Under the pieces are notes generated by a model. That model searched no databases. It was not told the DNA's origin and saw only the letters and a program-made list of their open reading frames with translations. From assembly GCA_027013295.1 (NCBI GenBank), contig JALUXP010000023.1, positions 29,964 to 93,963 on the forward strand: a DNA stretch of 64,000 nt. Direction: 5' to 3'. The DNA comes from Sulfurimonas sp. (lineage in GTDB: Bacteria; Campylobacterota; Campylobacteria; Campylobacterales; Sulfurimonadaceae). Numbering within the stretch: position 1 is the first letter of the stretch; every line of letters begins with the position of its first letter. This document shows, piece by piece, positions 1 through 9,188 of this stretch. The translations under genes were made by a program, and so were the position numbers.

Positions 1-872
1 TTGAGTAAAAATGAGTTAGTTTTTCTCTCATCAAGAGGGTAGCAAAGTAAAACTAACAAAAGTTTGATGTTAGTTTGTGCATCTCTTGTTTTGTTAGTCT
101 GAAAATTGTCCAAAGACAAGAGAGCTTTTTGCAAAACGGCATCTTCAAAAACAAGTTCACTAAAAAAGTGAGTCGCACTAATATCTTTTAAAAAGTAAAA
201 TCCAAGTGATGGTCTCTGTGCTTTTAAAAAGAGTTTTTTAAATTCCTCGTAAATCCTCTCTTTTGGGAGTTCATCTAAGAGATTTTGGGCAACCATTTGA
301 TGGCATAATCTTAGCGTATCTCTCTGTACACTTAGCTCAAATCTAGCTACCATCCCCATGGCACGGAGCACCCTAAGAGGATCCTCTACAAAACTTTTTT
401 TATTTACAAATTTAAGTTTTTTGTTGCGGAGGTCATCAAGCCCATTAAATGGGTCTAAAATATTTTTATTGTAGGTATCATAACCCATTGAATTGATGGT
501 AAAGTCTCTTCTTGAAGATGCCTGACTAAAGTGAAGCTCTTTTTTGGTAGTAACTTGAAATCCGCGATGACCGCTAGAGGTCTTATTGTCAACTCTTGGC
601 ATAGAGAAGTCAAGATCTAACTCTTTGTAGTGAAGTTTACAGACTCCAAAGCTTTTACCAACAAGATTTACCTCACCAAACTCTTGAAGTATATCTATAA
701 GTGCATCTATCTTTGATAAACCAAAGACTTCTATATCTATATCTTTTGATTTTACTCCTAAAAAAAAGTCTCTTACATAGCCACCAACTATAATGACTTT
801 CAGATCGAAACTATCCAATTTATCAAATATTTCTTCTAATTCGTTTGGATATTCAAATTTTATAGAGTTCAT
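1..872 (-). CDS. cca: CCA tRNA nucleotidyltransferase / poly(A) polymerase family (3' part cut by window edge)
   Basis: The reading frame runs from an ATG at 872 to the window edge without a stop, so the C-terminus is missing; about 290 residues are visible. Near the N-terminus IIVGGYVRDFFLG, followed by KDIDIEVFG, is the class II nucleotidyltransferase signature: the GG-x-VRD motif with the metal-binding DxD inside DID. Further in, RRDFTINSMGYD, DPFNGLDDL and EDPLRVLRAM are conserved family motifs for template-strand recognition. The family adds CCA, or its A or C parts, to tRNA 3' ends, or poly(A) to RNA; sequence alone does not separate these activities. It is transcribed divergently from typA across a 123-bp gap. 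Family membership is secure, exact specificity is not. Confidence 0.9.
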   Translation of the reverse strand, partial: MNSIKFEYPNELEEIFDKLDSFDLKVIIVGGYVRDFFLGVKSKDIDIEVFGLSKIDALIDILQEFGEVNLVGKSFGVCKLHYKELDLDFSMPRVDNKTSSGHRGFQVTTKKELHFSQASSRRDFTINSMGYDTYNKNILDPFNGLDDLRNKKLKFVNKKSFVEDPLRVLRAMGMVARFELSVQRDTLRLCHQMVAQNLLDELPKERIYEEFKKLFLKAQRPSLGFYFLKDISATHFFSELVFEDAVLQKALLSLDNFQTNKTRDAQTNIKLLLVLLCYPLDERKTNSFLL

Positions 873-936
873 ACCTTAGAAATTCCTATTATCTATTATA
901 CTCAAACACTTTATGGTAATAATAACATAATTTGGG

Positions 937-942
937 TATAAT
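937..942 (+). promoter_or_regulatory. Predicted -10 element for typA
   Basis: A perfect TATAAT preceded by GGG lies 54 bases upstream of the typA ATG, giving a leader of roughly 45 nt. No good -35 hexamer is visible, which is usual for sigma-70 promoters in this phylum. The site is inferred by eye. Confidence 0.55.
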
Positions 943-995
943 TCGCGAAAATTAAGTCGGAATATTCCCACAAACCTACGAAGGAAACACTTAGC

Positions 996-2798
996 ATGCA
1001 AAAAATTAGAAATATCGCTGTTATAGCACACGTTGACCACGGTAAAACCACACTCGTTGATGGACTACTAGAGCAGTCTGGTACATTTAGTGATCATGAA
1101 CAACATGATGAAAGAGCAATGGACTCAAATGATTTAGAAAAAGAGCGTGGAATCACGATCCTTTCTAAAAATACAGCCATTCGTTACAAAGATTACAAGA
1201 TTAACATTATTGACACTCCGGGTCACGCTGACTTTGGTGGAGAGGTTGAGCGGGTTCTTAAGATGGTTGATGGCGTGTTAGTGCTGGTTGATGCTTATGA
1301 AGGTGTTATGCCTCAAACTAAGTTTGTTGTTAAGAAGATGTTAGCTCTTGGTAAAAAACCGATCGTTGTTATTAACAAAATAGATAAAGACTCTGCTGAT
1401 CCAGACCGTGTTGTGGATGAGATGTTTGACCTTTTTGCAGATATGGATGCTACTGATGATCAACAAGATTTCCCTATTATTTATGCTGCTGCTCGTGATG
1501 GTATTGCTAAGATGGATATGAGTGATCCTGATGGAAACTTTGAGTGTATTTTTGAATCTATCATCAACGATGTTCCAGAGCCAGAAGGTGATGCTTCTAA
1601 TTCACTTCAAGCACAAGTATTTACACTTGATTATGACAACTATGTTGGTAAAATCGGGATTAGCCGTATTTTCAATGGTACGGTTAACAAGGGTGACAAT
1701 ATCATGTTGGCAAAAAGCGATGGTGAGATGGTCAAGGGAAAAATCTCTAAACTCATCGGTTTTCATGGTCTTAACCGTATGGAAATTGACCAAGCAGAGG
1801 CTGGAGATATCGTAGCATTTGCTGGTATGGAAACTGTTGATGTTGGTGATACTGTTGCAGATCCTAGCAATCCAGTTGCACTTGACCCAATGCACATCGA
1901 AGAGCCGACACTTACAGTTGTCTTTGCAGTGAATGATTCTCCACTTGCTGGTAAAGAGGGTAAGCATGTAACAAGTAATAAACTTCGTGAGCGTTTAGAG
2001 TTTGAGATGAATACAAATGTTGCTATGAAGTTAGAGACTGTTGGTGAGGGTAAATTTAAAGTAAGTGGTCGTGGTGAACTTCAAATCACTATTCTTGCAG
2101 AAAATATGCGTCGTGAAGATTTTGAGTTCTCTATCTCTCGTCCAGAAGTTATTGTAAAAGAGATAGAAGGTGTTAAATGTGAACCATTTGAGCATCTTGT
2201 CATTGATGTTCCTGAAGAACTTTCAGGGACTGTTATCGAGCGTCTTGGTAAGAGAAAAGCTGAGATGAAATCGATGCTTCCTATGGGTGCAGGTTTTCAA
2301 AGAGTTGAGTTTGAGATTCCTGCTCGTGCACTCATCGGTTTTCGTGGACAGTTTTTAACAGACACAAAAGGTGAGGGTGTTATGAACCACTCTTTCTTAG
2401 AGTTCCGTCCATTTACAGGAAGTGTTGAGTCAAGAAGTTATGGTGCGCTTGTTTCTATGACACCTGGGTCTACTCTTGCTTTTTCACTCTTTGGTATCCA
2501 GGATCGTGGTGTTCTTTTCATCGGTGTTCAAACAGAGGTGTATGAGGGTATGATCATCGGTGAGCACTCTCGCTCAAACGACTTAGTTGTAAATCCTATC
2601 AAAGGTAAAGCACAGTCAAATGTTCGTTCATCAGGAGCTGATGAGGCTATCAAACTTGTACCATTTAGAAATATGTCTTTAGAGCGTGCACTAGAATGGA
2701 TAGAAGATGATGAGCTTCTTGAAGTAACTCCAAAATCCATCCGTATCCGTAAGAAATTTCTTACAGAAAACGAAAGAAAAAGAGCTAGTAGAAAATAA
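996..2798 (+). CDS. typA: Ribosome-binding GTPase TypA/BipA
   Basis: A 600-aa translational GTPase of normal length for BipA. The G1 motif AHVDHGKTT is at residues 11-19, the switch region has ERGITI near 49-54, G3 is DTPGH near 73-77 and G4 is NKID near 127-130. EF-G-like domains II, III and V and the BipA-specific C-terminal domain follow ([10 protein letters not shown], then the [13 protein letters not shown] stretch). BipA binds the ribosome near the A site and helps 50S assembly and growth under stress, especially in the cold. The start is an ATG preceded by AAGGAAA. No clear terminator follows; a 177-bp gap with two palindromes separates it from the convergent malic enzyme gene. Confidence 0.96.
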   Translation: MQKIRNIAVIAHVDHGKTTLVDGLLEQSGTFSDHEQHDERAMDSNDLEKERGITILSKNTAIRYKDYKINIIDTPGHADFGGEVERVLKMVDGVLVLVDAYEGVMPQTKFVVKKMLALGKKPIVVINKIDKDSADPDRVVDEMFDLFADMDATDDQQDFPIIYAAARDGIAKMDMSDPDGNFECIFESIINDVPEPEGDASNSLQAQVFTLDYDNYVGKIGISRIFNGTVNKGDNIMLAKSDGEMVKGKISKLIGFHGLNRMEIDQAEAGDIVAFAGMETVDVGDTVADPSNPVALDPMHIEEPTLTVVFAVNDSPLAGKEGKHVTSNKLRERLEFEMNTNVAMKLETVGEGKFKVSGRGELQITILAENMRREDFEFSISRPEVIVKEIEGVKCEPFEHLVIDVPEELSGTVIERLGKRKAEMKSMLPMGAGFQRVEFEIPARALIGFRGQFLTDTKGEGVMNHSFLEFRPFTGSVESRSYGALVSMTPGSTLAFSLFGIQDRGVLFIGVQTEVYEGMIIGEHSRSNDLVVNPIKGKAQSNVRSSGADEAIKLVPFRNMSLERALEWIEDDELLEVTPKSIRIRKKFLTENERKRASRK

Positions 2799-2833
2799 TT
2801 GTCAACTTGATAATTACCGTCATCCCCATCTTG

Positions 2834-2937
2834 TTCCCATCGTCCCCGATGGGAATGCATACACACACCTTAACCCATTTAGAAATAAACACTAACAAAG
2901 AGAGATATCCATTCCAAAGCTGGAGCTTAGGAACGAG
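2834..2937. repeat. Pair of REP-like palindromes between convergent genes
   Basis: Positions 2834-2842 and 2847-2855 form a perfect 9-bp hairpin (TTCCCATCG / CGATGGGAA) with loop TCCC. Positions 2912-2933 form a second one (TTCC-A-AAGC / GCTT-A-GGAA, one A-A mismatch) followed by CGAG. The style of TTCCC palindromes followed by GGAACGAG resembles intergenic REP-type repeats found in many bacteria. Whether further copies exist in this genome cannot be seen here. They may also act as a transcription barrier between typA and the malic enzyme gene. Confidence 0.5.
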
Positions 2938-2974
2938 TGAAAACCACTAATTATTACAACAATCAAACCAATTG

Positions 2975-4279
2975 TTAGGCTTTACCATCAAGGTGTTGTG
3001 CAAGTCTTTCGAGTTTAGCTTTATACGCTTCAAGGTTAAAATCTTTCACACGAGCAACACCATCTTCAATAGCTGCTTGTGCAACTGCAGAAGCTACATA
3101 AACAAGCACTCTTCTGTCAAATGCTGAAGGGATGATGTAGTCATGTCCAAATGACATATCTTTACGGCCATTTGCTTTTTTTACATGTGCGGGAACTTCC
3201 TCTTTTGCGAGTGATGCGAGTGCGCGTGAAGCTGCTATTTTCATGTTTTCTGTGATTTTTGTTGCGCGAACATCAAGTGCACCTCTAAAGATTTGAGGAA
3301 AACCTAGTACATTGTTTACTTGGTTAGGATAATCACTACGCCCTGTTCCTATTATGATATCTTCTCTTGCAGCTTTTGCTACTTCTGGTTTTATCTCAGG
3401 ATTTGGATTTGCACAAGCAAAAATGATAGGACTCTCTTTAGACATACCTTTTACCATCTCGGGAGTGATAAGATCTGGTTGGGATAGACCAAGCACCATA
3501 TCTGCATCTTTCATTGCATCTTCTAAAGTTCTATCATCAGTATCAAAAGCAAAAAGTTTTTTGTACTCATTTAAGTCATCCCTACCATTGTGGATAACAC
3601 CTTTAGAATCAAGCATAGTAATGTTTTTTACACCGATAGATTTGTACATAGTTGCACAAGCAATCCCAGATGCACCAGCACCGATTACGACAACTTTAAG
3701 ATCTTGTGCATCTTTGCCACTCATCTCAATAACATTTAAAAGTCCTGCAGTTGTAATAACAGCTGTACCATGTTGGTCATCATGAAATACTGGAACATCA
3801 CAGATCTCTTTAAGGCGTCTTTCTATCTCAAAACATCTAGGAGCTGAGATATCTTCAAGATTGATACCACCAAAACTATCTGCCATAGCCGCTACGATGT
3901 TGATAATCTCGTCTGTATCTTTTGTATTGAGCTCAATATCTACTGCATCAACATTTGCAAAAGCTTTAAATAAAACACCCTTTCCTTCCATAACAGGCTT
4001 ACCTGCCAAATGACCGATGTCTCCAAGACCAAGCACTGCTGTACCGTCACTCACAACTGCAACAAGATTGCCTTTGTTGGTATATTCGTAAGCTTTTTCT
4101 GCATCCTTTTGTATCTCTAAACAAGGATACGCAACTCCTGGGCTGTATGCCATCGAGAGTTCCTCATTTGTATCACATGCTTTTGTTAGTAAAGTCCCTG
4201 TTTTTCCGTTTGTGTCAAATTCATTTTGTGTTCTGTGGTACTCTAAAGACTGCTCTTCAAATGTAGTATTTTCGCTCAT
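2975..4279 (-). CDS. NAD(P)-dependent malic enzyme (malate oxidoreductase, decarboxylating)
   Basis: A 434-aa cytosolic malic enzyme of the short prokaryotic class, without the C-terminal phosphotransacetylase-like domain of long MaeB proteins. The malic domain contains YSPGVAYPCLEI, SDGTAVLGLGDIG and the metal/substrate segment EDISAPRCFEIE followed by FHDDQHGTA. The Rossmann domain starts with VVIGAGASGIA. It oxidatively decarboxylates malate to pyruvate and CO2, linking the TCA cycle to pyruvate. The final residues (ARLAQHLDGKA-like) look complete. The gene is a single unit converging on typA, with msrAB downstream on the same strand after a short gap. NAD versus NADP preference cannot be read from the sequence. 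Confidence 0.93.
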   Translation of the reverse strand: MSENTTFEEQSLEYHRTQNEFDTNGKTGTLLTKACDTNEELSMAYSPGVAYPCLEIQKDAEKAYEYTNKGNLVAVVSDGTAVLGLGDIGHLAGKPVMEGKGVLFKAFANVDAVDIELNTKDTDEIINIVAAMADSFGGINLEDISAPRCFEIERRLKEICDVPVFHDDQHGTAVITTAGLLNVIEMSGKDAQDLKVVVIGAGASGIACATMYKSIGVKNITMLDSKGVIHNGRDDLNEYKKLFAFDTDDRTLEDAMKDADMVLGLSQPDLITPEMVKGMSKESPIIFACANPNPEIKPEVAKAAREDIIIGTGRSDYPNQVNNVLGFPQIFRGALDVRATKITENMKIAASRALASLAKEEVPAHVKKANGRKDMSFGHDYIIPSAFDRRVLVYVASAVAQAAIEDGVARVKDFNLEAYKAKLERLAQHLDGKA

Positions 4280-4386
4280 ATCATTCCTTTAATAATTGTT
4301 TTGGCTATTCTATCAAAGAGACTCTTAATGTTTTATTGCCTTGAGTCAATCTTTTATATTTTTCTTATATCTGATACTTTTAAGAG

Positions 4387-5316
4387 TTAAAACCTCTTTG
4401 TATATCCATGGCAATAAGGTATTGAGCCTTTTTTGGCATAGTAGTTTTGATGCCCTTCATCTGCAGGATAAAAATCACTTGCATCTCTTACTCGTGTCGC
4501 GACATCATAGCCATTTGAACGGAGTTGTTTGATGAGTTCATTTGTAGTTTCTCTCTCTTGGTCATTGTTGACAAATACGGCAGAGAGGTATTGATGCCCT
4601 ATGTCTGGACCTTGTCCATTTTTCTGTGTTGGGTCATGAATCTCAAAAAATGTTTTTGCTATCTGTTTGTAAGAGATTTTAGAACTATCGTAGATCACTT
4701 CTACTGCTTCTAGGTGACCTGTATCGGTGCGAACAACCTCATAATAGCTTGGGTTTTTCACATGACCACCCATAAAACCAGAGGTGACTTCACTCACACC
4801 AGCAAGCTTTTCTAAGTAGTACTCAACTCCCCAGAAACATCCACCAGCAAAGTATGCTTTTTTTATGTTGGGAGCGAGTGCTTTTTGCTCTTTTGGTTTG
4901 AGTTCGAGTGAGATAGAGTTAACACAGTGTCGTGTATTTTTAGTGGTATAACCCTCCCCCTCAAACACATGACCAAGATGCCCACCACAAGTAGCACATA
5001 CAATCTCTACCCGTCTTCCATCAGCATCAAGAACGCGTTTGACAGCACCAGCAATGGTGTCATCAAAACTAGGCCAACCACAATGTGAGTCAAATTTATC
5101 GCTTGATTTGTAAAGGGGTGTGCCACATATCTTACAGAGATAAACACCTGAAGTTTTTTCATCTGTATATTTTCCAGTATATGGGGACTCTGTACCCTTA
5201 CTAAGTAGTACATACTTTTCTTCATCACTGAGTTTTTCTATCTTGCCCTTATAAGGCGTGAGGTCAAATCCATTCATAATTGTAATCGCTAATATTAAAG
5301 TTAATAAAAACTTCAT
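4387..5316 (-). CDS. msrAB: Periplasmic bifunctional methionine sulfoxide reductase, MsrB-MsrA fusion
   Basis: A 309-aa protein with an N-terminal secretion signal (hydrophobic residues 3-14), an MsrB domain at about 20-140 and an MsrA domain at about 150-305. MsrB carries its zinc cysteines (CKIC at 61-64, CATC at 107-110) and the catalytic RHCVN with Cys131. MsrA carries the catalytic GGCFWG with Cys160. The two domains reduce methionine-R- and methionine-S-sulfoxide respectively; the signal places repair of oxidised proteins in the periplasm. Fused Msr proteins occur in Helicobacter and many other bacteria. The B-then-A order is one of the two known arrangements. No thioredoxin-like third domain is present, so the reductant must come from another protein. 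Confidence 0.95.
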   Translation of the reverse strand: MKFLLTLILAITIMNGFDLTPYKGKIEKLSDEEKYVLLSKGTESPYTGKYTDEKTSGVYLCKICGTPLYKSSDKFDSHCGWPSFDDTIAGAVKRVLDADGRRVEIVCATCGGHLGHVFEGEGYTTKNTRHCVNSISLELKPKEQKALAPNIKKAYFAGGCFWGVEYYLEKLAGVSEVTSGFMGGHVKNPSYYEVVRTDTGHLEAVEVIYDSSKISYKQIAKTFFEIHDPTQKNGQGPDIGHQYLSAVFVNNDQERETTNELIKQLRSNGYDVATRVRDASDFYPADEGHQNYYAKKGSIPYCHGYTKRF

Positions 5317-5468
5317 AAGCTCTCCTTTGAAATATGTGAAATTATATAGAGTTTGTTTTATAGGAGCTGTATGTAATCAATGTGCAGTAAAAAACTCAAG
5401 TTTGTTTAACCTTCCGTTGCTAAATAAAGTGCTATAATTGATTTTAAAAAATATAAAAGGTATCTGTA

Positions 5469-5906
5469 ATGTTAAAAATTTTTCTCTCAGTAATGATGCT
5501 CTCTTCACTTATGTTTGGAGCTACAAAAGCGAAGCCAACGGGTTGTGATCTCTCGCAAGATGGTAAGGTGGAATTAAATATCTTGGGATATGGAAGCTCA
5601 AAAGATGCACACTATCAAGCTGCCAAAAAAGTGGGTAAAAACTTCAAGGAGCTTTTTATTGGTACAAAGATCTCTTTTAGAGATGCACTTGTAAGCATCA
5701 CAGATATAAAAGCAAACAAAAGAGATAGAACATTACCTCGAACAGGTTTGCTCTTTATTGTACTGAAATTAAATGGAGTAGAAGAGAAGATCAAAATGAC
5801 CTATATGTACGAACAAGGTCACTTTATTGCACTTGGAAAACAAAAAAACAAAAGAGAGATTAACTTATCTTTGTACATCAAAGCTTTGCTTTGTTATTCA
5901 AAGTAA
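5469..5906 (+). CDS. Small secreted protein, possibly YceI-like
   Basis: A 145-aa protein with a clear signal peptide (MLKIFLSVMMLSSLMFGA, cleavage near residue 18) and a mature part rich in beta-strand patterns. The segment GKNFKELFIGTKISFRDA resembles the conserved core of YceI-like lipocalin-fold periplasmic proteins, which bind polyisoprenoids or fatty amides. The match is by eye and only partial. It sits alone between msrAB (divergent) and nrdB, with a 41-bp gap to the latter. The function is unknown; the YceI suggestion should be treated as tentative. Confidence 0.6.
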   Translation: MLKIFLSVMMLSSLMFGATKAKPTGCDLSQDGKVELNILGYGSSKDAHYQAAKKVGKNFKELFIGTKISFRDALVSITDIKANKRDRTLPRTGLLFIVLKLNGVEEKIKMTYMYEQGHFIALGKQKNKREINLSLYIKALLCYSK

Positions 5907-5947
5907 TACTTGCTATAATAATGAACTTTTTACAAATGGGGTAGATA

Positions 5948-6970
5948 ATGAATAGAAAAAAAATATATAATCCAGAATCAACAGAAGATGTCAATGACAG
6001 AAAAATATTTGGTGGAAATCCAACAGGTATCTTTGAGCTAAACAACATCAAATACCAATGGGCATACAACCTTTGGGAGGTGATGCTCAACAACACTTGG
6101 TTTCCAAAAGAGGTTGATATGACTCGGGATGTCAATGACTATAAAAATCTTACAGAGAGTGAAAAAGATGCTTACGACAAAGCACTTTCCCAGCTCATCT
6201 TTATGGACTCACTCCAAACAAACAATCTTATAGACAATGTAAATCCCTATGTAACTGCCCCTGAGATCAATCTTATCTTGGTGCGTCAGTCTTTTGAAGA
6301 AGCATTACATTCACAAAGTTATGCCGTTATGGTTGACTCTATCTCTACAAACTCTGAAGAGATTTATGATCTTTGGCGTAGAGATATGATGCTCAAACAA
6401 AAAAATGATGCTATTTTTCGTACCTACGATGAACTCTCTACAAATCCTACTGAGCATAACTTTGTCAAAGCATGTTTTGCAAATCAGATTTTGGAAGGCA
6501 TCTACTTTTATAGTGGTTTTGCTTACATCTATACGCTTGCACGAAGTGGTAAGATGCTAGGAAGTGCACAGATGATCCGTTTTATACAAAGAGATGAGGT
6601 GACTCACCTTGTGCTTTTTCAAAACCTTATAAATACTCTTAGAAAAGAGCGTCCAGACCTTTTTACAGATAAGTTAAAAGAGGAAGTTATAGCAATGTTT
6701 AAAGAGGCTGTCAAATTAGAGATAGAGTGGGGTCAGTACATTACGCAAGGTCAAATCCTTGGACTCACCAATGAGATTGTAGAGCAGTATATTAAGTTTT
6801 TAGCTGACGATAGACTTACTTCAGTTGGATTTGATGCACTTTACAATGTTGATAACCCTATCAAATGGGTAGATGACTTTGCAAAGTTTAATGACCAAAA
6901 AACAAACTTTTTTGAGGGAACTGTAGCAAATTACTCTAAAGGTTCTTTATCTTTTGATGATGACTTTTAA
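5948..6970 (+). CDS. nrdB: Ribonucleotide reductase class Ia, beta subunit
   Basis: A 340-aa ferritin-like radical subunit of aerobic ribonucleotide reductase. The iron ligands are recognisable in FMDSLQTNN, in the E-E-x-x-H motif of [13 protein letters not shown] (which also carries the tyrosyl-radical Tyr), in [13 protein letters not shown] and in the second E-x-x-[11 protein letters not shown]. It forms the di-iron/tyrosyl cofactor that starts radical chemistry in NrdA. The partner nrdA is not adjacent but 23 kb away at 30047-32410, as in other Campylobacterota where the two genes are split. The C-terminal acidic tail ending SFDDDF fits the NrdA-docking peptide. Confidence 0.96.
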   Translation: MNRKKIYNPESTEDVNDRKIFGGNPTGIFELNNIKYQWAYNLWEVMLNNTWFPKEVDMTRDVNDYKNLTESEKDAYDKALSQLIFMDSLQTNNLIDNVNPYVTAPEINLILVRQSFEEALHSQSYAVMVDSISTNSEEIYDLWRRDMMLKQKNDAIFRTYDELSTNPTEHNFVKACFANQILEGIYFYSGFAYIYTLARSGKMLGSAQMIRFIQRDEVTHLVLFQNLINTLRKERPDLFTDKLKEEVIAMFKEAVKLEIEWGQYITQGQILGLTNEIVEQYIKFLADDRLTSVGFDALYNVDNPIKWVDDFAKFNDQKTNFFEGTVANYSKGSLSFDDDF

Positions 6971-6987
6971 ATAAAAGGAAAATAAAT

Positions 6988-7794
6988 ATGATAAGAGAGA
7001 TTACAAAGTATCCAACAACCCCAAGTTTAGAGTTTGGTGCAAATGTGAGGTTTTATGATGAAACTCTACATAGTTTGATAGATGACCTAAAAGATACGAT
7101 GGAAGCAAATTCTCTTGATGCTCTTGCCGCTTTTCAGATAGAATCACCACTTTGTGTCATAATCATCCAACAAGAAGATGGAACATACTTAGAACTCATC
7201 AACCCTAAGGTTTTAACAAGAGAGGGAACAACCCACCCTACAGAGACTACAGCATATTTTCCAGGGATAAGTGCCAAAACTATCCGCTATGAGAAGATTA
7301 AAGTTATGTATGAAGATAGAGATGGAGATCAGCAATTTTTAGATGCACAAGGGGATTTATCTATCACGATTCAAAGAAAGATAGATTATATCTATGGTTC
7401 AAATTTTCGAGTACGACTTGATAAAGAGGAGAAAAAACTTTTTGATTCAAAGTTAGAGTTTGGAACAGATGCTATCACAAAAAATGATTGCCCAACAGTC
7501 TTTAAAAGAGATATTATTATTAAGGTATTTAAGATACTCTTGCTTATCGGTGCTTTTGCTATCATAGCAAGTTTTTTTCTCTCTCAAGAGAATGCAGTGA
7601 TTGTATCTAGTTTACAAAATTATAATCTTGCAACGATGCTTGGTCTTATTATTGTCTACTTTTTTTATGCACAGTATGAAGGGAAGCAGTATAAACATTG
7701 TAGCTCTTGTCAGATAGGAAATATCATCGGTACCTCAATAACTCTTCTCATAAAATTAAGTGTTTTATTTGTCATCAATTATTTTGTAACATAA
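6988..7794 (+). CDS. Membrane-anchored, catalytically degenerate peptide deformylase homologue
   Basis: The first ~145 residues align with peptide deformylase along the whole fold: ITKYP at the start, a helix (LIDDLKDTM), then three motif positions in the right order and spacing. All active-site residues are lost. Motif 1 is LDALAAFQI (43-51) instead of G-x-G-LAAPQ. Motif 2 is ETTAYFPG (86-93) with Thr88 in place of the metal-binding Cys. Motif 3 is QRKIDYIYG (129-137) with Arg130, Lys131 and Tyr134 in place of His, Glu and His. Residues ~174-268 add about three membrane segments (176-197, 214-228, 245-266), with CSSC at 238-241 between the last two. It therefore cannot deformylate peptides in the known way. 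It follows nrdB by 17 bp and probably shares its transcript. The role is unknown. Confidence 0.8.
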   Translation: MIREITKYPTTPSLEFGANVRFYDETLHSLIDDLKDTMEANSLDALAAFQIESPLCVIIIQQEDGTYLELINPKVLTREGTTHPTETTAYFPGISAKTIRYEKIKVMYEDRDGDQQFLDAQGDLSITIQRKIDYIYGSNFRVRLDKEEKKLFDSKLEFGTDAITKNDCPTVFKRDIIIKVFKILLLIGAFAIIASFFLSQENAVIVSSLQNYNLATMLGLIIVYFFYAQYEGKQYKHCSSCQIGNIIGTSITLLIKLSVLFVINYFVT

Positions 7795-7837
7795 AGGGAA
7801 TGGTATTAGAAATTTAAGTGCTAGTAGTGGATACACA

Positions 7838-8548
7838 TTGTGTTCACTACTTTTTAAGACAACTTCAGAGTATGAAAAAAATCTTCAAACACTCCTCACT
7901 CTCATCAAACAAACTCCTGACAAATCTGTTATAGTAGCTTCAGAAGTTTGTTTGACGGGCTATGCTTATGATGACTTTGAAGCTATGGTAGCCTTTAGTA
8001 CCTATGCAACACAGGAGATACAAAAAATCTCTCAAGATAAAATCATCATCCTTACTATGCTAGAGAGAAAAGGGGAAGGTGTGTTTAACTTTGCCAAGGT
8101 TTTTCACAAGGGTAAAGTAGTATATAACCAAGCTAAGGCAAAACTCTTTAAGTTTGGTGATGAACACAAGTATATGAAAGCTGGAGATGATAACGGGATA
8201 AATATTATTGAAGTCGCTGGTATAAAGATAGGCATCTTGATATGTTTTGAGCTTCGTTTTAAAGAGCTTTGGCAAAAACTAGAAGGTGCAGATATCATTG
8301 CAGTACCAGCTTGGTGGGGGAAACTAAGAGAAGAGAACTTTACAACACTCACGCAAGCACTCGCTGTTATGAACCAATGTTATCTTGTAGTTAGTGATGC
8401 TCAAAACGAAGAATGTACAGCACAAAGTGGTATCATCACTCCTTTTGGCATCACTCATAGAAACGGGAATAAGCCTTGCTTAGAAGTACCATACGATACA
8501 AAAGAGATAAAAAAGATGAGAAAATATATGGCAGTTGGGATACAATAG
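7838..8548 (+). CDS. Carbon-nitrogen hydrolase (nitrilase superfamily)
   Basis: A 236-aa single-domain nitrilase-fold amidohydrolase. The Glu-Lys-Cys triad is visible: Glu36 in ASEVCLTGY, Lys102 in KAKLFKFGDE and Cys136 in ILICFELRF. The substrate cannot be told; the family cleaves amides, nitriles or carbamoyl groups. The start is uncertain. TTG at 7838 gives MCSLLFKT, a plausible first beta strand, but the frame stays open upstream, so a start tens of bases earlier at a rare codon is possible. The next gene, pcm, overlaps its end or begins one base after it, suggesting coupled translation. Confidence 0.85.
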   Translation: MCSLLFKTTSEYEKNLQTLLTLIKQTPDKSVIVASEVCLTGYAYDDFEAMVAFSTYATQEIQKISQDKIIILTMLERKGEGVFNFAKVFHKGKVVYNQAKAKLFKFGDEHKYMKAGDDNGINIIEVAGIKIGILICFELRFKELWQKLEGADIIAVPAWWGKLREENFTTLTQALAVMNQCYLVVSDAQNEECTAQSGIITPFGITHRNGNKPCLEVPYDTKEIKKMRKYMAVGIQ

Positions 8549-9188
8549 CTTGGATAAAATAACAGCAATCAAAGCAAAAAAGTTAGCAGAGCAGTGTCAT
8601 AAGGTTTTTCCACTCAGCAAAGCTGTACAAGATGCCATAGCTAACACTAACAGAGAGATGTTTGTACCAAATGGTTTTAAACATAATGCTTATAAGCTAG
8701 ATGCTCTGCCTTTGGGTTCTGCACAGTATATCAGTTCACCACTAACAGTCGCGAAGATGAGTGAGTACCTCAAACCAGATGGAGCAGATAGAGTTTTAGA
8801 GGTAGGATGTGGGAGTGGTTACCAAGCTGCTGTGTTATCGCATCTTTTTCGTGGAGTCTTTTCCATAGAGAGGATAGAGAGTCTTATCCTCGAAGCTAAA
8901 AAACGCTTTCGTGCTTTAAATATACACAATGTCCATACAAGACTCGATGATGGACAAAATGGTTGGATTCAGTATGCATCTTACGATAGGATACTCTTCT
9001 CTGCAACCGCAAAAGAGATACCTGAAAAACTATTTGAACAGCTAAGTGATGGAGGGATACTTGTAGCACCTCTTCAAGTTGGACAAAAACAAATCATCAC
9101 CCGTTTTACCAAAAGAGGAAGTAGCTTTTACAAAGAAGAGTTAGAAGAGTGCTCTTTTGTACCCATCTTAGATGGTATTGAAAAATAA
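8535..9188 (+). CDS. pcm: Protein-L-isoaspartate O-methyltransferase
   Basis: About 217 aa, usual length for PCMT. The SAM-binding motif I is VLEVGCGSGYQAAVL near residues 89-103. The family helix and substrate segment are seen in REMFVPNGF and in LGSAQYISSPLTVAKM. The post-I region gives FSIERIE, and the C-terminus contains DGGILVAPLQVG. It methylates L-isoaspartyl residues in aged proteins to start their repair. Two TTG starts are possible, 8535 (overlapping the nitrilase gene) and 8550 (one base after its stop); neither has a strong ribosome-binding site. The stop codon TAA touches the left end of the adjacent MITE-like element. Confidence 0.92.
   Translation: MGYNSLDKITAIKAKKLAEQCHKVFPLSKAVQDAIANTNREMFVPNGFKHNAYKLDALPLGSAQYISSPLTVAKMSEYLKPDGADRVLEVGCGSGYQAAVLSHLFRGVFSIERIESLILEAKKRFRALNIHNVHTRLDDGQNGWIQYASYDRILFSATAKEIPEKLFEQLSDGGILVAPLQVGQKQIITRFTKRGSSFYKEELEECSFVPILDGIEK

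Noticed and set aside
1522-1967. Open frames inside typA on both strands, and similar shadow frames across frdA, rnj and other genes
   Set aside because: They lie wholly within strongly conserved genes, lack ribosome-binding sites and have non-protein-like composition.
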